DNA of 64,000 nucleotides from CAVQND01 sp049518415 (GTDB lineage: Bacteria; Verrucomicrobiota; Verrucomicrobiia; Limisphaerales; UBA8199): positions 1-64,000 of the forward strand of contig JBEKRX010000006.1 in the NCBI GenBank assembly GCA_049518415.1, read 5' to 3'. This document shows positions 32,728 through 41,842 of this stretch, piece after piece. Within the stretch, counting starts at the first letter, position 1. Each line of letters starts with the position of its first letter. The notes beneath the pieces are model-generated. The model was not told the origin of the DNA and did not search any database. It saw only the letters and a list, made by a program, of their open reading frames with translations. The position numbers and the translations under genes were made by a program.

Positions 32728-33456
32728 CTATTCTCCAGGTTCTGGTTGAAAGAGGTTATGATAGCGCGCGCAGTTCAACGAGGTATCGACCGGCACTTTG
32801 AAGGGGACATCCTTAACCGAGAGCTCGCCTATGGCTCTGGAACGGTCCAGGCTGCGGGCGTATTCCAAAACCGTGCGGCGCTCGCCTCCGACATGAACTA
32901 CGCCACAAACGTCCGTGGCAGCCAGGGCCGCGAGTTTCCCGGCAGTCACCGAGACCGGTTCCCGGCTGGTCCATTGATCGCGAAAGGCCCGGTCGTAAGG
33001 AAAGCAGTCTGGACCGAAAGTGGTTCTAACAATGAGGGCCCGGTCGTACAATCTGGCCGCGCACTCTCCGCCCAGCTTCGACCAGGCGTATTTATTCACC
33101 GGGAGGACCGGGTCGGTCTCGGAGTATCCCCCTTTGTCCCCTTGGAAGACGTAATCAGTGCAAATGTACATCAAACGGGCGCCAAACTTCATGCAGAGCT
33201 TCACCACGTTCGCCGTGCCGACGATATTGACCTCGAGCGCCTTCAAAGGGTCCTTGTCCACCAGCGGGGGCGACGTGAAAGCCCCAGCGTGGATCACCTG
33301 GTCGCAACCGTGCGCCTGAACGTACTTTTCCATCTGGGCGAAGTTCGTTACATCGAACTCGCCTTCGTCTGGATATAAGAAATCGGGGGCGATTTTGCGG
33401 AATGCCGTGCCCAGCAAGCCGCTGCCCCCTGTGAAGATGACAGTTCGTTTTTTCAT
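32728..33456 (-). CDS. RmlD-like sugar-nucleotide reductase
   Basis: 242 residues from the ATG at 33456. 'FTGGSGLLGTAF' binds NAD(P); 'CTDYVFQGDKGGYSE' and the active-site 'YAWSK' are typical of dTDP-4-dehydrorhamnose reductase-like enzymes. It is shorter than canonical RmlD (about 290), with a reduced C-terminal substrate domain. It is placed between an RmlC-like cupin (19 bp upstream) and an SDR (2 bp downstream). RmlA and RmlB are not in the window, so the complete rhamnose pathway cannot be claimed. A related deoxysugar is possible. Confidence 0.87.
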   Translation of the reverse strand: MKKRTVIFTGGSGLLGTAFRKIAPDFLYPDEGEFDVTNFAQMEKYVQAHGCDQVIHAGAFTSPPLVDKDPLKALEVNIVGTANVVKLCMKFGARLMYICTDYVFQGDKGGYSETDPVLPVNKYAWSKLGGECAARLYDRALIVRTTFGPDCFPYDRAFRDQWTSREPVSVTAGKLAALAATDVCGVVHVGGERRTVLEYARSLDRSRAIGELSVKDVPFKVPVDTSLNCARYHNLFQPEPGE

Positions 33457-33475
33457 GTGGACAGCCAAACTCGAC

Positions 33476-34117
33476 TCAGGCCAGGCTCTGCAGGCTGAAG
33501 TGATTCGATCGCTCGTCGCTCAGCCATTTCTTCAAGGTGAAGCCATTGCGATCCTTCTCCGTAACCAGCCCAGTGGCGGACGCCATGCTATCGAAGAGCC
33601 CCTTTAGAGCCGGGGCGCAGAGGGTCCAGTCGATGTCCTCGGCGTAAGGCGATATGCCCGCCTCACAGCCCTGGCTGTACTCTCCCGAGCAGAGGTATTC
33701 GATAACGCTGTCCTCGGGGAACACATTGCCGTGGGCAAAACCGGGTGGAACCCAGATCCATTCATCGGTCTCGGACGCCGGATCCCCCGCCATCTCATGG
33801 AGGAGGGCCCGGCCAAAGGTCGTCGAGCCTTTTCTTATATCGAGCACGATGTCCAACATTCTCCCTTTGACGGTCCGGACCAGCTTCCCCATGTAGGGAT
33901 TCCATTGGAAGTGCAGTCCGCGCAAAGTCCCCTTCCGCGAGTAGCTCTCGTTGCACTGCACGAACTCCACTCCATCCATGAAGCCCATGCCCGGGTTGTT
34001 TCGAAAGTCGCTCCGCCGGTAATGTTCGGTAAAGTACCCCCGCGCGTCCCGGAAACGCGCGTAGGTGATGACTTTGATGGCGTCAATGCCCAGGGTTTTG
34101 ATTTCGATGATTTTCAT
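33476..34117 (-). CDS. dTDP-4-dehydrorhamnose 3,5-epimerase-like cupin (RmlC family)
   Basis: 213 residues, near the usual 180-200. RmlC motifs: 'DARGYFTE' at the N-terminus, 'NESYSRKGTLRGLHFQ' with the catalytic His, 'LDIRKGSTTFG', and 'WVPPGFAHG' ahead of 'YLCSGEYSQGCE'. The enzyme would epimerise a 4-keto-6-deoxy sugar nucleotide. With the RmlD-like gene 19 bp downstream it forms a two-step module. The C-terminal 40 residues differ from standard RmlC, so the substrate may differ. Confidence 0.9.
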   Translation of the reverse strand: MKIIEIKTLGIDAIKVITYARFRDARGYFTEHYRRSDFRNNPGMGFMDGVEFVQCNESYSRKGTLRGLHFQWNPYMGKLVRTVKGRMLDIVLDIRKGSTTFGRALLHEMAGDPASETDEWIWVPPGFAHGNVFPEDSVIEYLCSGEYSQGCEAGISPYAEDIDWTLCAPALKGLFDSMASATGLVTEKDRNGFTLKKWLSDERSNHFSLQSLA

Positions 34118-34231
34118 AATTCAAGATGCAAAACAGAACCTCCCTGGGTTTTCTCCCCCACCGGCACCAAGCGCGTTGGAGTGCAGCGCGACTCACTTGG
34201 TATCTGAAAGCTCGACTGCAAACCTTAGGCG

Positions 34232-35056
34232 TTACTTTCGGAGGGGTGTTTGTTGCTCGTCGGCGCTAACGAACTCACTATAGCGGGGATGCTCGAAATC
34301 ATGATAGACAACAATCTGATGCTGCCAGCTCTCGGAAATTGGCCGCGACAGTAAATGATAGGAATTCCCGAGCTTCTTGGCCTTATGCGACTCATTGAAC
34401 TCGTGCACGGCCAAGCGGACGCCTGTATAATCATTGTATAACTCAACTTCGCTGCCGATGACGTCATCGAGATAACAATAGACACGAGGCAGGAAATGCT
34501 CCTCTCCCCCGTCGAAGATTCGGAATGCGGCAATAGTGGAGGAATAATAATCCAAATCAAAGAAAATGGCTCCGATGGGCGCGGGCCGGTGGTCAGAAAA
34601 AAAGCGCGGCACGGTGTGTTCGACCTCCCCGAGGACCAGCTTCGCCCCCTTCAACCGGGATCTCAGCGCAGGCACGTCCATTTTATAGAACCCGCCCTTC
34701 CAATGATACGGCAGGTCACGGTAGTCCCTCGGCCGCGGGAGACCCTCGCCGGTATCAAATCCATAGACGTCGATCCCTATCGGCAGCAGCTTCGATGCTT
34801 CCGCGGCGTGACACTCGAGATTGACCAGTCCGTTGCCGCCCGCCACCCCAAATTCGAGAAGGCTCATCCGATCGTAGCCCAGCCTGCAGGCCAAATTTGC
34901 GGCATGCCAAACGCAGTAAGCATAATGAGGCCGTTGTACCGCCCCTAGCCTCACCCGCTCGTCCCAGCGGCCTAATTTCAGCTTGCGGATTGACCGAATG
35001 GCCAGTGAGCGGAGTGGATGTGGGTTGAGAAGGAGACGCGAGATACTCTTGATCAT
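34232..35056 (-). CDS. TylF-like class I SAM methyltransferase
   Basis: 274 residues from the ATG at 35056, which has a strong TAGGAGA seven bases upstream. 'LLEFGVAGGNGLVNLE' resembles the glycine-rich SAM-binding loop, 'VYGFDTGEGLP' is the second acidic strand, and 'IFFDLDYYSS' resembles the metal-binding Asp pair of macrocin O-methyltransferases (TylF/MycF). It may methylate a sugar hydroxyl in the EPS, but no substrate can be assigned. The frame is open 34 codons further upstream, without a ribosome-binding site. Confidence 0.72.
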   Translation of the reverse strand: MIKSISRLLLNPHPLRSLAIRSIRKLKLGRWDERVRLGAVQRPHYAYCVWHAANLACRLGYDRMSLLEFGVAGGNGLVNLECHAAEASKLLPIGIDVYGFDTGEGLPRPRDYRDLPYHWKGGFYKMDVPALRSRLKGAKLVLGEVEHTVPRFFSDHRPAPIGAIFFDLDYYSSTIAAFRIFDGGEEHFLPRVYCYLDDVIGSEVELYNDYTGVRLAVHEFNESHKAKKLGNSYHLLSRPISESWQHQIVVYHDFEHPRYSEFVSADEQQTPLRK

Positions 35057-35163
35057 TTCAATTCTCCTAGCGTTGGTGACGGTTAATAACACGATGAGCG
35101 TGCATGAGTGTGTGCCTGATACCTGAATCCGGCGCGTGGCGAAAACGGAAAAGCGCATTTTCG

Positions 35164-35182
35164 CCCGTTGAAACGGGGTTTT
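35164..35182. terminator. Terminator-like hairpin on the plus strand
   Basis: Arms CCCGTT (35164-35169) and AACGGG (35172-35177) are followed by GTTTTTG. No plus-strand gene ends here, so its role is unclear. Confidence 0.25.
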
Positions 35183-35203
35183 TGCCTATTGACACCTCGG
35201 GCG

Positions 35204-35754
35204 TCAATTCCTAACCAACGGGTCTCGAAACAGCACGCAACAGCCTGAATTCCAATCCATGACTCTTTCCGTATCGCCCTCCCAACCCAAATAGGAGCGG
35301 CAGATGAACGCCTTTGAGAAGTACCCGAGCCGCTTCAACCTGAGGGCGTCAATCCAGAAACGCCAGACCGTCGGGAAGAGTTTTGCCGTGTGTTGATACG
35401 ACCCGTCGGGGTTCAGCACCTTGCACCCAAAGGCGCCGGCCCGCGGGTCCGCATCCGCGAAGGCAACCAGCTTTTCCAGCGCATGATCATGAATAATTGT
35501 ATCGGGATTCAGGATGAGGATGTAATCACCCTACGCCGCGGCGATGGCTGCATTGTTACCCCGGGAAAAGCCAAGATTTGCCCGGTTGTCCACCACAGAG
35601 ACGTTGCGGTTGCCATATTGTTGCCGGATGTACTCCACCGAACCGTCCGTCGAGCCGTTGTCAGACAATGACTTCAAAATCAATGGCCGTGGTTTCTTCG
35701 AGAATCGAGCGCGACGCATCCTTGATTACCTTTAGCTCCTTCCAGCAAATGATA
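35204..35754 (-). pseudogene. Degraded GT2 glycosyltransferase
   Basis: A GT2 sequence with several lesions. It starts directly at the aspartokinase stop codon without a start codon ('IICWKELKVIKD'). A one-base indel near 35661-35670 breaks 'TAIDFEVIV' from 'SDNGSTDGS'. A TAG at 35531-35533 interrupts 'GNNAAIAAA' and 'GDYILILNPD'. The frame ends at 35204 soon after 'SGCCVLFRD', so the last third of a normal GT2 is missing. It is a relic, probably left by cassette exchange between the methyltransferase and aspartokinase genes. Confidence 0.85.
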
Positions 35755-37011
35755 TTAGATCGGCGCAGGAGTGGCCTGCCCCTGCTCGAAGAATTCCTTG
35801 TGTAACACCTCGATTGCCCGTTTGCAGTCCCCGGCCGGAATGAGGCAAGAAACCCGTATTTCAGTGGAGATAGCCATGTGAATCGGAATGGCGGCGCGGG
35901 TCAAAGAGTTAAAGACGCGATAGGCCACACCCGCGTGATTCCGCATCCCGATCCCGACGGCAGATACTTTGGCGAGATTCGTGTCGGTCTCCAACCGCAG
36001 ATCGGGGAATTGGCCAGTCTGGAGGTGCGCACGCAGGCTGTCCACCGCACGGTCAAGCAATTTATCCTCCAAAGTAAACGCCAGGCTCATCCTACCGTCG
36101 GTTCCGATGTTTTGGGTGATGAAATCGACGGAAACATCGTCCGCGGCCAAGGGTGCCAGCGCCGTGGTGAGGCTCTCGGGCAATCCAGGCAATCCAATAA
36201 TACTAATTCTGGCCTGTTTCGGGTCGTGGGACAGTCCCGTGACGACAGGTCCTTCCAAATGTTCATTCATATGCTTAATCAGCGTTCCGGGTTCACGAGA
36301 GAAGCTCGATCGTACCACCAGGTTCAAATCATTCTTCATCCCCAACTCCACCGAACGAACCATCAACACCTTCGCACCAGTAGAAGCCAGTTCCAACATC
36401 TCTTCGTAGGACAATTCGGGAACCTTCCGAGCGCCGGGAACCAGGCGCGGGTCGGCTGTGTATACGCCATCTACGTCGGTGTAGATCTCACACAAGCGCG
36501 CGCCCAAGGCGACGGCAAGAGCCACGGCGGTGGTATCCGAACCGCCCCGGCCCAAAGTCACGAGGTTCCCGGCATCATCGGTTCCTTGAAACCCGGTGAC
36601 GACACAAATGTGGTTCTGCTCAAGACAACTGAGCAGAGGCTGGGAGTCGACTGATCGGATGCGAGCCTGTTGGAAACGGCCATCGGTAGTGATGGCAACC
36701 TGATGCGCGGTGAATGACCTCGCGCGCAACCCCAACCGCTGCAGGGCCAAGGCCAGCAACGCAGCACTGACCTGCTCGCCGGTTGCCGCGAGGGCGTCCA
36801 TCTCTCGCAGCGATTCCTCCGCGTAAGAGGCATTCAGCGTCCGTCCCATTTCCAGCAGACGGTCAGTTTGTCCCGCCATGGCGCTCACCACCACGACCAA
36901 CCGCTTTCGCGTGGAAGCAACCTCCGCGACGCGTTGGGCGGTAAATTGGAGACGCTCCAGTGTGCCGACACTGGTGCCGCCGAACTTGATAACGACCACA
37001 TCCTGGTTCAT
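35755..37011 (-). CDS. lysC: Aspartate kinase
   Basis: 418 residues, the normal length for a LysC-type aspartokinase. The kinase domain has 'KFGGTSVG' (residues 8-15), 'VVSAMAGQTD', 'GFQG', 'LGRGGSDTTAVALA' and 'EIYTDVDGVYTADPR'. Two ACT domains follow from about 265, usual for feedback control by Lys or Thr. It phosphorylates Asp to aspartyl phosphate, the first step to aspartate semialdehyde. Housekeeping aspartokinase is unexpected inside an EPS locus. It lies 36 bp after an EctB-like aminotransferase, which uses aspartate semialdehyde, so the pair may supply 2,4-diaminobutyrate (inference). No aspartate-semialdehyde dehydrogenase gene is present. Confidence 0.93.
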   Translation of the reverse strand: MNQDVVVIKFGGTSVGTLERLQFTAQRVAEVASTRKRLVVVVSAMAGQTDRLLEMGRTLNASYAEESLREMDALAATGEQVSAALLALALQRLGLRARSFTAHQVAITTDGRFQQARIRSVDSQPLLSCLEQNHICVVTGFQGTDDAGNLVTLGRGGSDTTAVALAVALGARLCEIYTDVDGVYTADPRLVPGARKVPELSYEEMLELASTGAKVLMVRSVELGMKNDLNLVVRSSFSREPGTLIKHMNEHLEGPVVTGLSHDPKQARISIIGLPGLPESLTTALAPLAADDVSVDFITQNIGTDGRMSLAFTLEDKLLDRAVDSLRAHLQTGQFPDLRLETDTNLAKVSAVGIGMRNHAGVAYRVFNSLTRAAIPIHMAISTEIRVSCLIPAGDCKRAIEVLHKEFFEQGQATPAPI

Positions 37012-37047
37012 ACACTGCGCAACAGTCCAGCCGGTCTCTGAGGCACG

Positions 37048-38310
37048 TCATGTGCCAATTTCTGCTTTTAAGCAGTCGGCCACAATCTCTACGCCTCGTT
37101 CGAGGACCTCATCCTCAATCACCAGCGGCGGAAGGAACTTGAGCACCTGGTCATCGGCCCCGGCCAGTTCAATAATGACCTTCCGCTGAAAGGCGCGCCT
37201 GGCCACCGCTTTGGCGAGCCGCGGTTTGGGCATTTCCAAACCGTAGATGAGACCGCGCCCCCGGACCTTCAGGCCCAGTGCAGGGTGTTTTTCCTGTATT
37301 GCGGTCAACCGTTTGTGGAGCAACGTGCCCTTGCGATTCACCTCGGCAGCGAACTTCTCGGTCCGCCAGTAGCTCAGTGCCGCTGTGGCGCCGACGAAGG
37401 CCAGGTTGTTGCCCCGAAACGTTCCGGTGTGCTCGGCGGGCTTCCAAAGGTCGATCGGCCGGTTGATGAGGACCAACGACATCGGCAGGCCCATGCCCCC
37501 GATGGACTTTGAAATGGTGACCAGGTCGGGCTTGATGCCGGCCGGTTCGAAGCTGAAAAAGGTCCCCGTGCGCCCGTTGCCGACCTGGATGTCGTCCACG
37601 ATCATCAGGATGTCGAATTCCCGGCAGAGCGCCTCCAGACCTCGGAGCCATTCAAACTTCGCGACGTTGATGCCGCCCTCGGCCTGAATGGTCTCGAGGA
37701 TAATGGCGGCGGGCAGATCCAACCCGCTGCTGGCATCGCCGAGGCAGCGGCGGAGGTAGTCCAGCGTGTTCATCCCTTCGCCGAGGTAGCCGTCAAAGGG
37801 CATGAAAGAGACATCAAGCCGGGTGACGAAAGCTTCATTGCGGAAATGGCGGTTGCCGGTCGCGGCCAATGCGCCGGCGGACAGGCCATGGTAGCCGTTG
37901 GTGAACGCAATAATATTCGAGCGCTGCTTGACCTTGCGCGCCAACTTGAGGGCTGCTTCGACGGCGTTGGCACCCGTAGGACCGGTAAACTGCACCTTGT
38001 AGTCCAGCTTGCGCGGTTTGAGGATGAATTCCTCAAATGTCTCGAGAAACTCCCGCTTGGCCACAGTCATCATGTCCAAGCCATGCACCACCCCGTCATG
38101 TTCAAGATACTCGATCACCGCCTCCTTGATGACACGGTTATTATGGCCGTAGTTGAGTGTGCCAGCACCTGCCAAAAAATCGATATACTCGTTGCCGTCT
38201 TCGTCGTAAAGAAACGGACCTTTCCCGTTCCGGAAAACGACCGGGAAGGCTCGACAATAAGATCGAACCTCCGACTCCAGATGATCGAATATGCTTGTAC
38301 TTGTTTTCAT
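37048..38310 (-). CDS. ectB: EctB-like 2,4-diaminobutyrate--2-oxoglutarate aminotransferase
   Basis: 420 residues from the ATG at 38310. Start 'FDHLESEVRSYCRAFP' and 'FLAGAGTLNYGHNN' are characteristic of EctB/DABA aminotransferases. The class III aminotransferase features are present: 'FTGPTGANAVEAALK', 'YHGLSAGALAATGN', 'VDDIQVGNGRTG' and the PLP Lys in 'ISKSIGG'. It converts aspartate semialdehyde and glutamate to L-2,4-diaminobutyrate. In ectoine operons EctA and EctC follow; none is seen here. The only partner is the aspartokinase. The product may go into the glycan, a peptide or another polymer, which cannot be decided from this window. Confidence 0.9.
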   Translation of the reverse strand: MKTSTSIFDHLESEVRSYCRAFPVVFRNGKGPFLYDEDGNEYIDFLAGAGTLNYGHNNRVIKEAVIEYLEHDGVVHGLDMMTVAKREFLETFEEFILKPRKLDYKVQFTGPTGANAVEAALKLARKVKQRSNIIAFTNGYHGLSAGALAATGNRHFRNEAFVTRLDVSFMPFDGYLGEGMNTLDYLRRCLGDASSGLDLPAAIILETIQAEGGINVAKFEWLRGLEALCREFDILMIVDDIQVGNGRTGTFFSFEPAGIKPDLVTISKSIGGMGLPMSLVLINRPIDLWKPAEHTGTFRGNNLAFVGATAALSYWRTEKFAAEVNRKGTLLHKRLTAIQEKHPALGLKVRGRGLIYGLEMPKPRLAKAVARRAFQRKVIIELAGADDQVLKFLPPLVIEDEVLERGVEIVADCLKAEIGT

Positions 38311-38382
38311 ATGTTTGGCGCGGCAGGTCTGGCGAATGGCATTCAAGTAACCAGGCACACCTGCCTGTGCAGAGTTCGACCA

Positions 38383-39789
38383 CTAGGTTTGTCCGAGTTG
38401 AGAAACAGGGCCATAAACCAGCGGTTGCCCCCCTTGAACGACGGGATCCAGGTGGCTCTCCTGGGGCCGATCGACAGGAGACGTTACAGAGTGAAATCGA
38501 CAGGCGATGGCGACAATAGCCCAAAAAAGGTAATCAAGCTGCGGATTGAAAATCGCCACGGTCGCCATCGCCCAGAGGACAACCGCAACGGTCGCTACAC
38601 AGGCGGCAGTCAGTTCCCTGTCCCTCCCAGGGGTGCTTTTCCAGACCCTGATTACCATACTCAAAATCGAAAGATAAAGGATTACTTCCAGTCCGAAGCC
38701 GAGAAAACCATACTGCATGAAGTCGGAAGCGTATTGGCTGTCCCAACTCGTGTAGCCCAAATCGTCTGCGAGTCCTCCGGCTCCAGCGTCAAAATACTCG
38801 CTCATGTCCATCAGTTCTGTGCTGTGGCCGCCGTATCCAAACAACGCGTGGCCGAGCGACTTCGTCAGCTCACAGTACGCCACTCCCCACAGCACCAGGC
38901 GGTAATCCGTGGAGCGCCCCTTTACCGTATCTTTGTTAAAGCTCTGGTGCCAAAGGCTCGTGACGGTCTCGTAGGTGCCCGGTCTCAAAGCAGCCACTAG
39001 AACGACTAATGCACCGAACAATACTAACTTTCGGCGGACCGAGCGGCCTCCCAGCATGCCCAACACCATGCCCGCCAACGCACACCCCACCCATGGGCCA
39101 CGGCTGTGGCCATAGTAGCAGGCCGCGGGCAGCATGAGGATGCCAAGTCCGGACAACCAACGCTTCCACCTGCACCCCGCTGTACCATTAAGGGCGAACG
39201 CCAGGGGAAAGCCCATCGCCATCGCATAGCCAAAGAGGATACGGTGCCGGAAGGTCGCCGAAACCGTGTTGGGTGTATCCTTCATGCCAGGAACAATCGC
39301 CGCAGCGGCATTGATGCCAGTGTACTTCTCGATGGTCCCAATTCCGGCCACGATTACCAAAGCGAGCAGACTGCCCCAGGCCACGAACTCGATTGTTCGG
39401 CGTTCTCTCAAACCGCCGGCGATCAGCACAAAAAACAGGACGGTCTCAATCAGGTAGCCAAAGAGCAGTTTGACACTCGCAGCGGGATCGATTGCCGTTA
39501 CGGTCGAGACCAGCCGGCATACCCCTATCAGCCCGAGGAGGAGCAAAAGCCTTGATACCGGCGAGAGAGAGACCCTCCGTAATCGCGGAAGCGTGTTTGC
39601 GAGAAGAACCAGCAGGACAACCCGGTGACCTGTCAACTGAGGTAGCTCGCTTGGCATTTCAATCTGCACCTCCTTCGGCAGGAGTATTAAGAAGAATACA
39701 GCAGCGGCGAGTCCCTTGTCGAAATCTCGCAGGAGCAGGAACTGGACGGTCAGTACGACCGCCACAATTATTACCAGATTAGTGAACAC
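38383..39789 (-). CDS. O-antigen ligase / Wzy-type polymerase family membrane protein
   Basis: 468 residues, GTG start with AGAAGAAGAG upstream. About eleven transmembrane helices with a large periplasmic loop around 'SRGPWVG ... GYGGH', as in the Wzy_C (O-antigen ligase-like) family. These enzymes polymerise or ligate lipid-linked glycans at the periplasmic face. As the only such protein in the window, it is the candidate polymerase for repeat units flipped by the Wzx-like protein at 44.4 kb. Family members are divergent, so polymerase versus ligase cannot be told apart. Confidence 0.83.
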   Translation of the reverse strand: MFTNLVIIVAVVLTVQFLLLRDFDKGLAAAVFFLILLPKEVQIEMPSELPQLTGHRVVLLVLLANTLPRLRRVSLSPVSRLLLLLGLIGVCRLVSTVTAIDPAASVKLLFGYLIETVLFFVLIAGGLRERRTIEFVAWGSLLALVIVAGIGTIEKYTGINAAAAIVPGMKDTPNTVSATFRHRILFGYAMAMGFPLAFALNGTAGCRWKRWLSGLGILMLPAACYYGHSRGPWVGCALAGMVLGMLGGRSVRRKLVLFGALVVLVAALRPGTYETVTSLWHQSFNKDTVKGRSTDYRLVLWGVAYCELTKSLGHALFGYGGHSTELMDMSEYFDAGAGGLADDLGYTSWDSQYASDFMQYGFLGFGLEVILYLSILSMVIRVWKSTPGRDRELTAACVATVAVVLWAMATVAIFNPQLDYLFWAIVAIACRFHSVTSPVDRPQESHLDPVVQGGQPLVYGPVSQLGQT

Positions 39790-39953
39790 ACTCTTCTTCT
39801 GACCTTAGTGCCAACTGCGCCGGCCCGCTAATGCTGGCCTGAGCGAACGGCCCGTTCACTTAGCGGACCGGAAGGCGTCGCCGAACATGCCGCGGGGCGC
39901 GCTGTCGGCCCGCAACCTCACAAATATGCGCCTTCAGGAGCGGACGGTTTGGT

Positions 39954-41819
39954 TTAGATTCTCGCGACGTGAGCCGTTTTCCGCCGCTGGAGAGCGTACT
40001 GATCGAGCAGGGAGCGCCACACGGCCAGTTGGATCAAGCGATAGCCCACCACCCACGGGACTTCAGGGTTGCGCAGCAGCCTTATGGGGTCGCCTCGAAA
40101 CACCGTGCCTTCGAACTCGGTCAGACGCTTTCCGTTCTGCGCGATCAACTCGGTGAGCGCAGAGCTTTCGCGCAGGTAGCGCGGGAAATCGTGCCAGGAG
40201 TGGGGAACCGGGAGTCTGAAGCCCAGTCTTGACAACGTGCTCCGCGCCTGTCGCTGCGTCTTCCGCACCGCCCTTTGGATTAGCCTCGAGAGGTGTCCGC
40301 TGCCCGGGCGCACGCCATCATTGGCGTTCGGGACCTTCCGACCCTGGCCCAAGATTCGGAGCGCCGCCTGTTCGAAGAAATAGCCGCCCGCCTTGAGCCG
40401 CGCCGGAACACGGAAAGCCAGGTCCAGGAGTCCGCGGTCCATCACGGGCAGCCGGAGCGGCATCACCCGTCGTTCGATGACCCACGCTGTATTGTCACAG
40501 GCTTGCGAGTAGGGGTACCCGTCGAGCCACTCCCAGCGGCTCTCCCGCTGGAGGGCAAAGTGGTGTTCCTGGAAACGCCGCCGGCGCTCCAGCGTGCCGC
40601 CGACACATTCGTCGCGAAGATGGCGCCGGCAGAAATCACTCACCTGGTTCACGTAATCGAGGGGCACAGTCGCGTAGCGGGCGGGCAACAAGCCTTTCAG
40701 CCGGGGGACCCGCACGACATCCTTGGCATAGTAACCTTTGAAATTGTTGTCCATCAACAGGCCGGTAAAGACGGAGTCGACACCCATCTCCTGAAGTTGG
40801 CGGGCGAATCCGATCGTATGGCCGTGATGGTATTCGCCCTCGCAGCCCGTGAAGCGCGTGGCGTCGATCAGCGTTCGCCCGAGGTATTCGGGGTCGCGCT
40901 TGAGGGGCACCCACTCTCGTTCATAGCAGTTGGCGATTTTTCGAGCCAGGCGCGCCTCCCGGTTCATGGAATCGCACAAGGTCACCGCCACGCATTCTTT
41001 GGAGTAAGGGATGGAAGCCAGGACCAGGCGTGAGTCCATGCCACCGCTTAACTGGATGGCCAAGCGGTCTCCCTGGCATCTGAGACGCACCGCCCGCTGC
41101 CAGCGGTCAACGAATTCGTCGATCAAAGCCGGCGCCTCGGAGGCCTCGCGCATTTCGCTCGGCGGCAGCCAATACCGGAATTCGGCGTGCGCCGGGGGTC
41201 GCCCCTGGGGAAGGAGGGAAAGGCAAACCGTGCCCGGCCACACTTCCTTCACTGCCCGGTGCATGGTGTGGGGGCAACATGGGATCCCGACATTGAGAAA
41301 GTCACACACCGAAACAGGATCGATGGCGAATTCAGGCCCGCAGAGCGTGGCCACGAGGTCAGGGTGCGTTCCCACCACGCTCAGCCGCCCGGCGCCGTCC
41401 CGGCCGGCGTAAACCTGCACGCTGGCCATCGGGTCTGTTATCACCACCATTGTCGTGTCGCTGCAAAGCATCACCGCAAAGGCGCCATTCAGTGCTTCCA
41501 ACAATCCGCAGCCCTTGAGGGATTCCAGCACCTCCGATGGAGACGAGCTGCGGCCGCGCAACGTTAGAGCGTTCAGCATCCCGTCCATCCCCGTCAGCCC
41601 GGCCGGGGCGACGAGTTCGCCCACCCAGGCGAATAGCCAGCCGCTCCGGCTCACGACGTTGGCCCGCCGGCCGATTTTTTCCTCGAGAACCGCTGACGCA
41701 CCCCAGGGATACTGGCGGACGATGCCCCGTGGCGCATTGGCGCCGTACGGTTGCTGCAGGAGCGCCAGCAAGGCCTGGGGATCGGCCGAGGGACCGAGCT
41801 GGATCAGAAAGTCAGACAT
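39954..41819 (-). CDS. Asparagine-synthase-like protein without the glutaminase Cys (paralogue 1)
   Basis: 621 residues from the ATG at 41819. The N-terminal half resembles the Ntn glutaminase domain of AsnB, but the chain begins Met-Ser-Asp-Phe: the nucleophile Cys2 is absent. The C-terminal half is the ATP-pyrophosphatase synthase domain with 'IQLSGGMDSRL' (PP-loop) and later 'DNNFKGYYAKD'. Without Cys2, glutamine cannot be the nitrogen donor by the usual route; free ammonia or another amine, or a different adenylation chemistry, is possible. Such proteins occur in polysaccharide loci and may amidate glycan carboxyls (inference). It lies 23 bp after a GT2 gene. A paralogue is at 50.3 kb. 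Confidence 0.85.
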   Translation of the reverse strand: MSDFLIQLGPSADPQALLALLQQPYGANAPRGIVRQYPWGASAVLEEKIGRRANVVSRSGWLFAWVGELVAPAGLTGMDGMLNALTLRGRSSSPSEVLESLKGCGLLEALNGAFAVMLCSDTTMVVITDPMASVQVYAGRDGAGRLSVVGTHPDLVATLCGPEFAIDPVSVCDFLNVGIPCCPHTMHRAVKEVWPGTVCLSLLPQGRPPAHAEFRYWLPPSEMREASEAPALIDEFVDRWQRAVRLRCQGDRLAIQLSGGMDSRLVLASIPYSKECVAVTLCDSMNREARLARKIANCYEREWVPLKRDPEYLGRTLIDATRFTGCEGEYHHGHTIGFARQLQEMGVDSVFTGLLMDNNFKGYYAKDVVRVPRLKGLLPARYATVPLDYVNQVSDFCRRHLRDECVGGTLERRRRFQEHHFALQRESRWEWLDGYPYSQACDNTAWVIERRVMPLRLPVMDRGLLDLAFRVPARLKAGGYFFEQAALRILGQGRKVPNANDGVRPGSGHLSRLIQRAVRKTQRQARSTLSRLGFRLPVPHSWHDFPRYLRESSALTELIAQNGKRLTEFEGTVFRGDPIRLLRNPEVPWVVGYRLIQLAVWRSLLDQYALQRRKTAHVARI

Positions 41820-41842
41820 GTCTTTTGCCGTGAGCCGCCGGC

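Noticed and set aside
35755..38310. Ectoine biosynthesis operon
   Set aside because: Only EctB and an aspartokinase are present; no EctA, EctC or EctD is seen, so ectoine production is not claimed.
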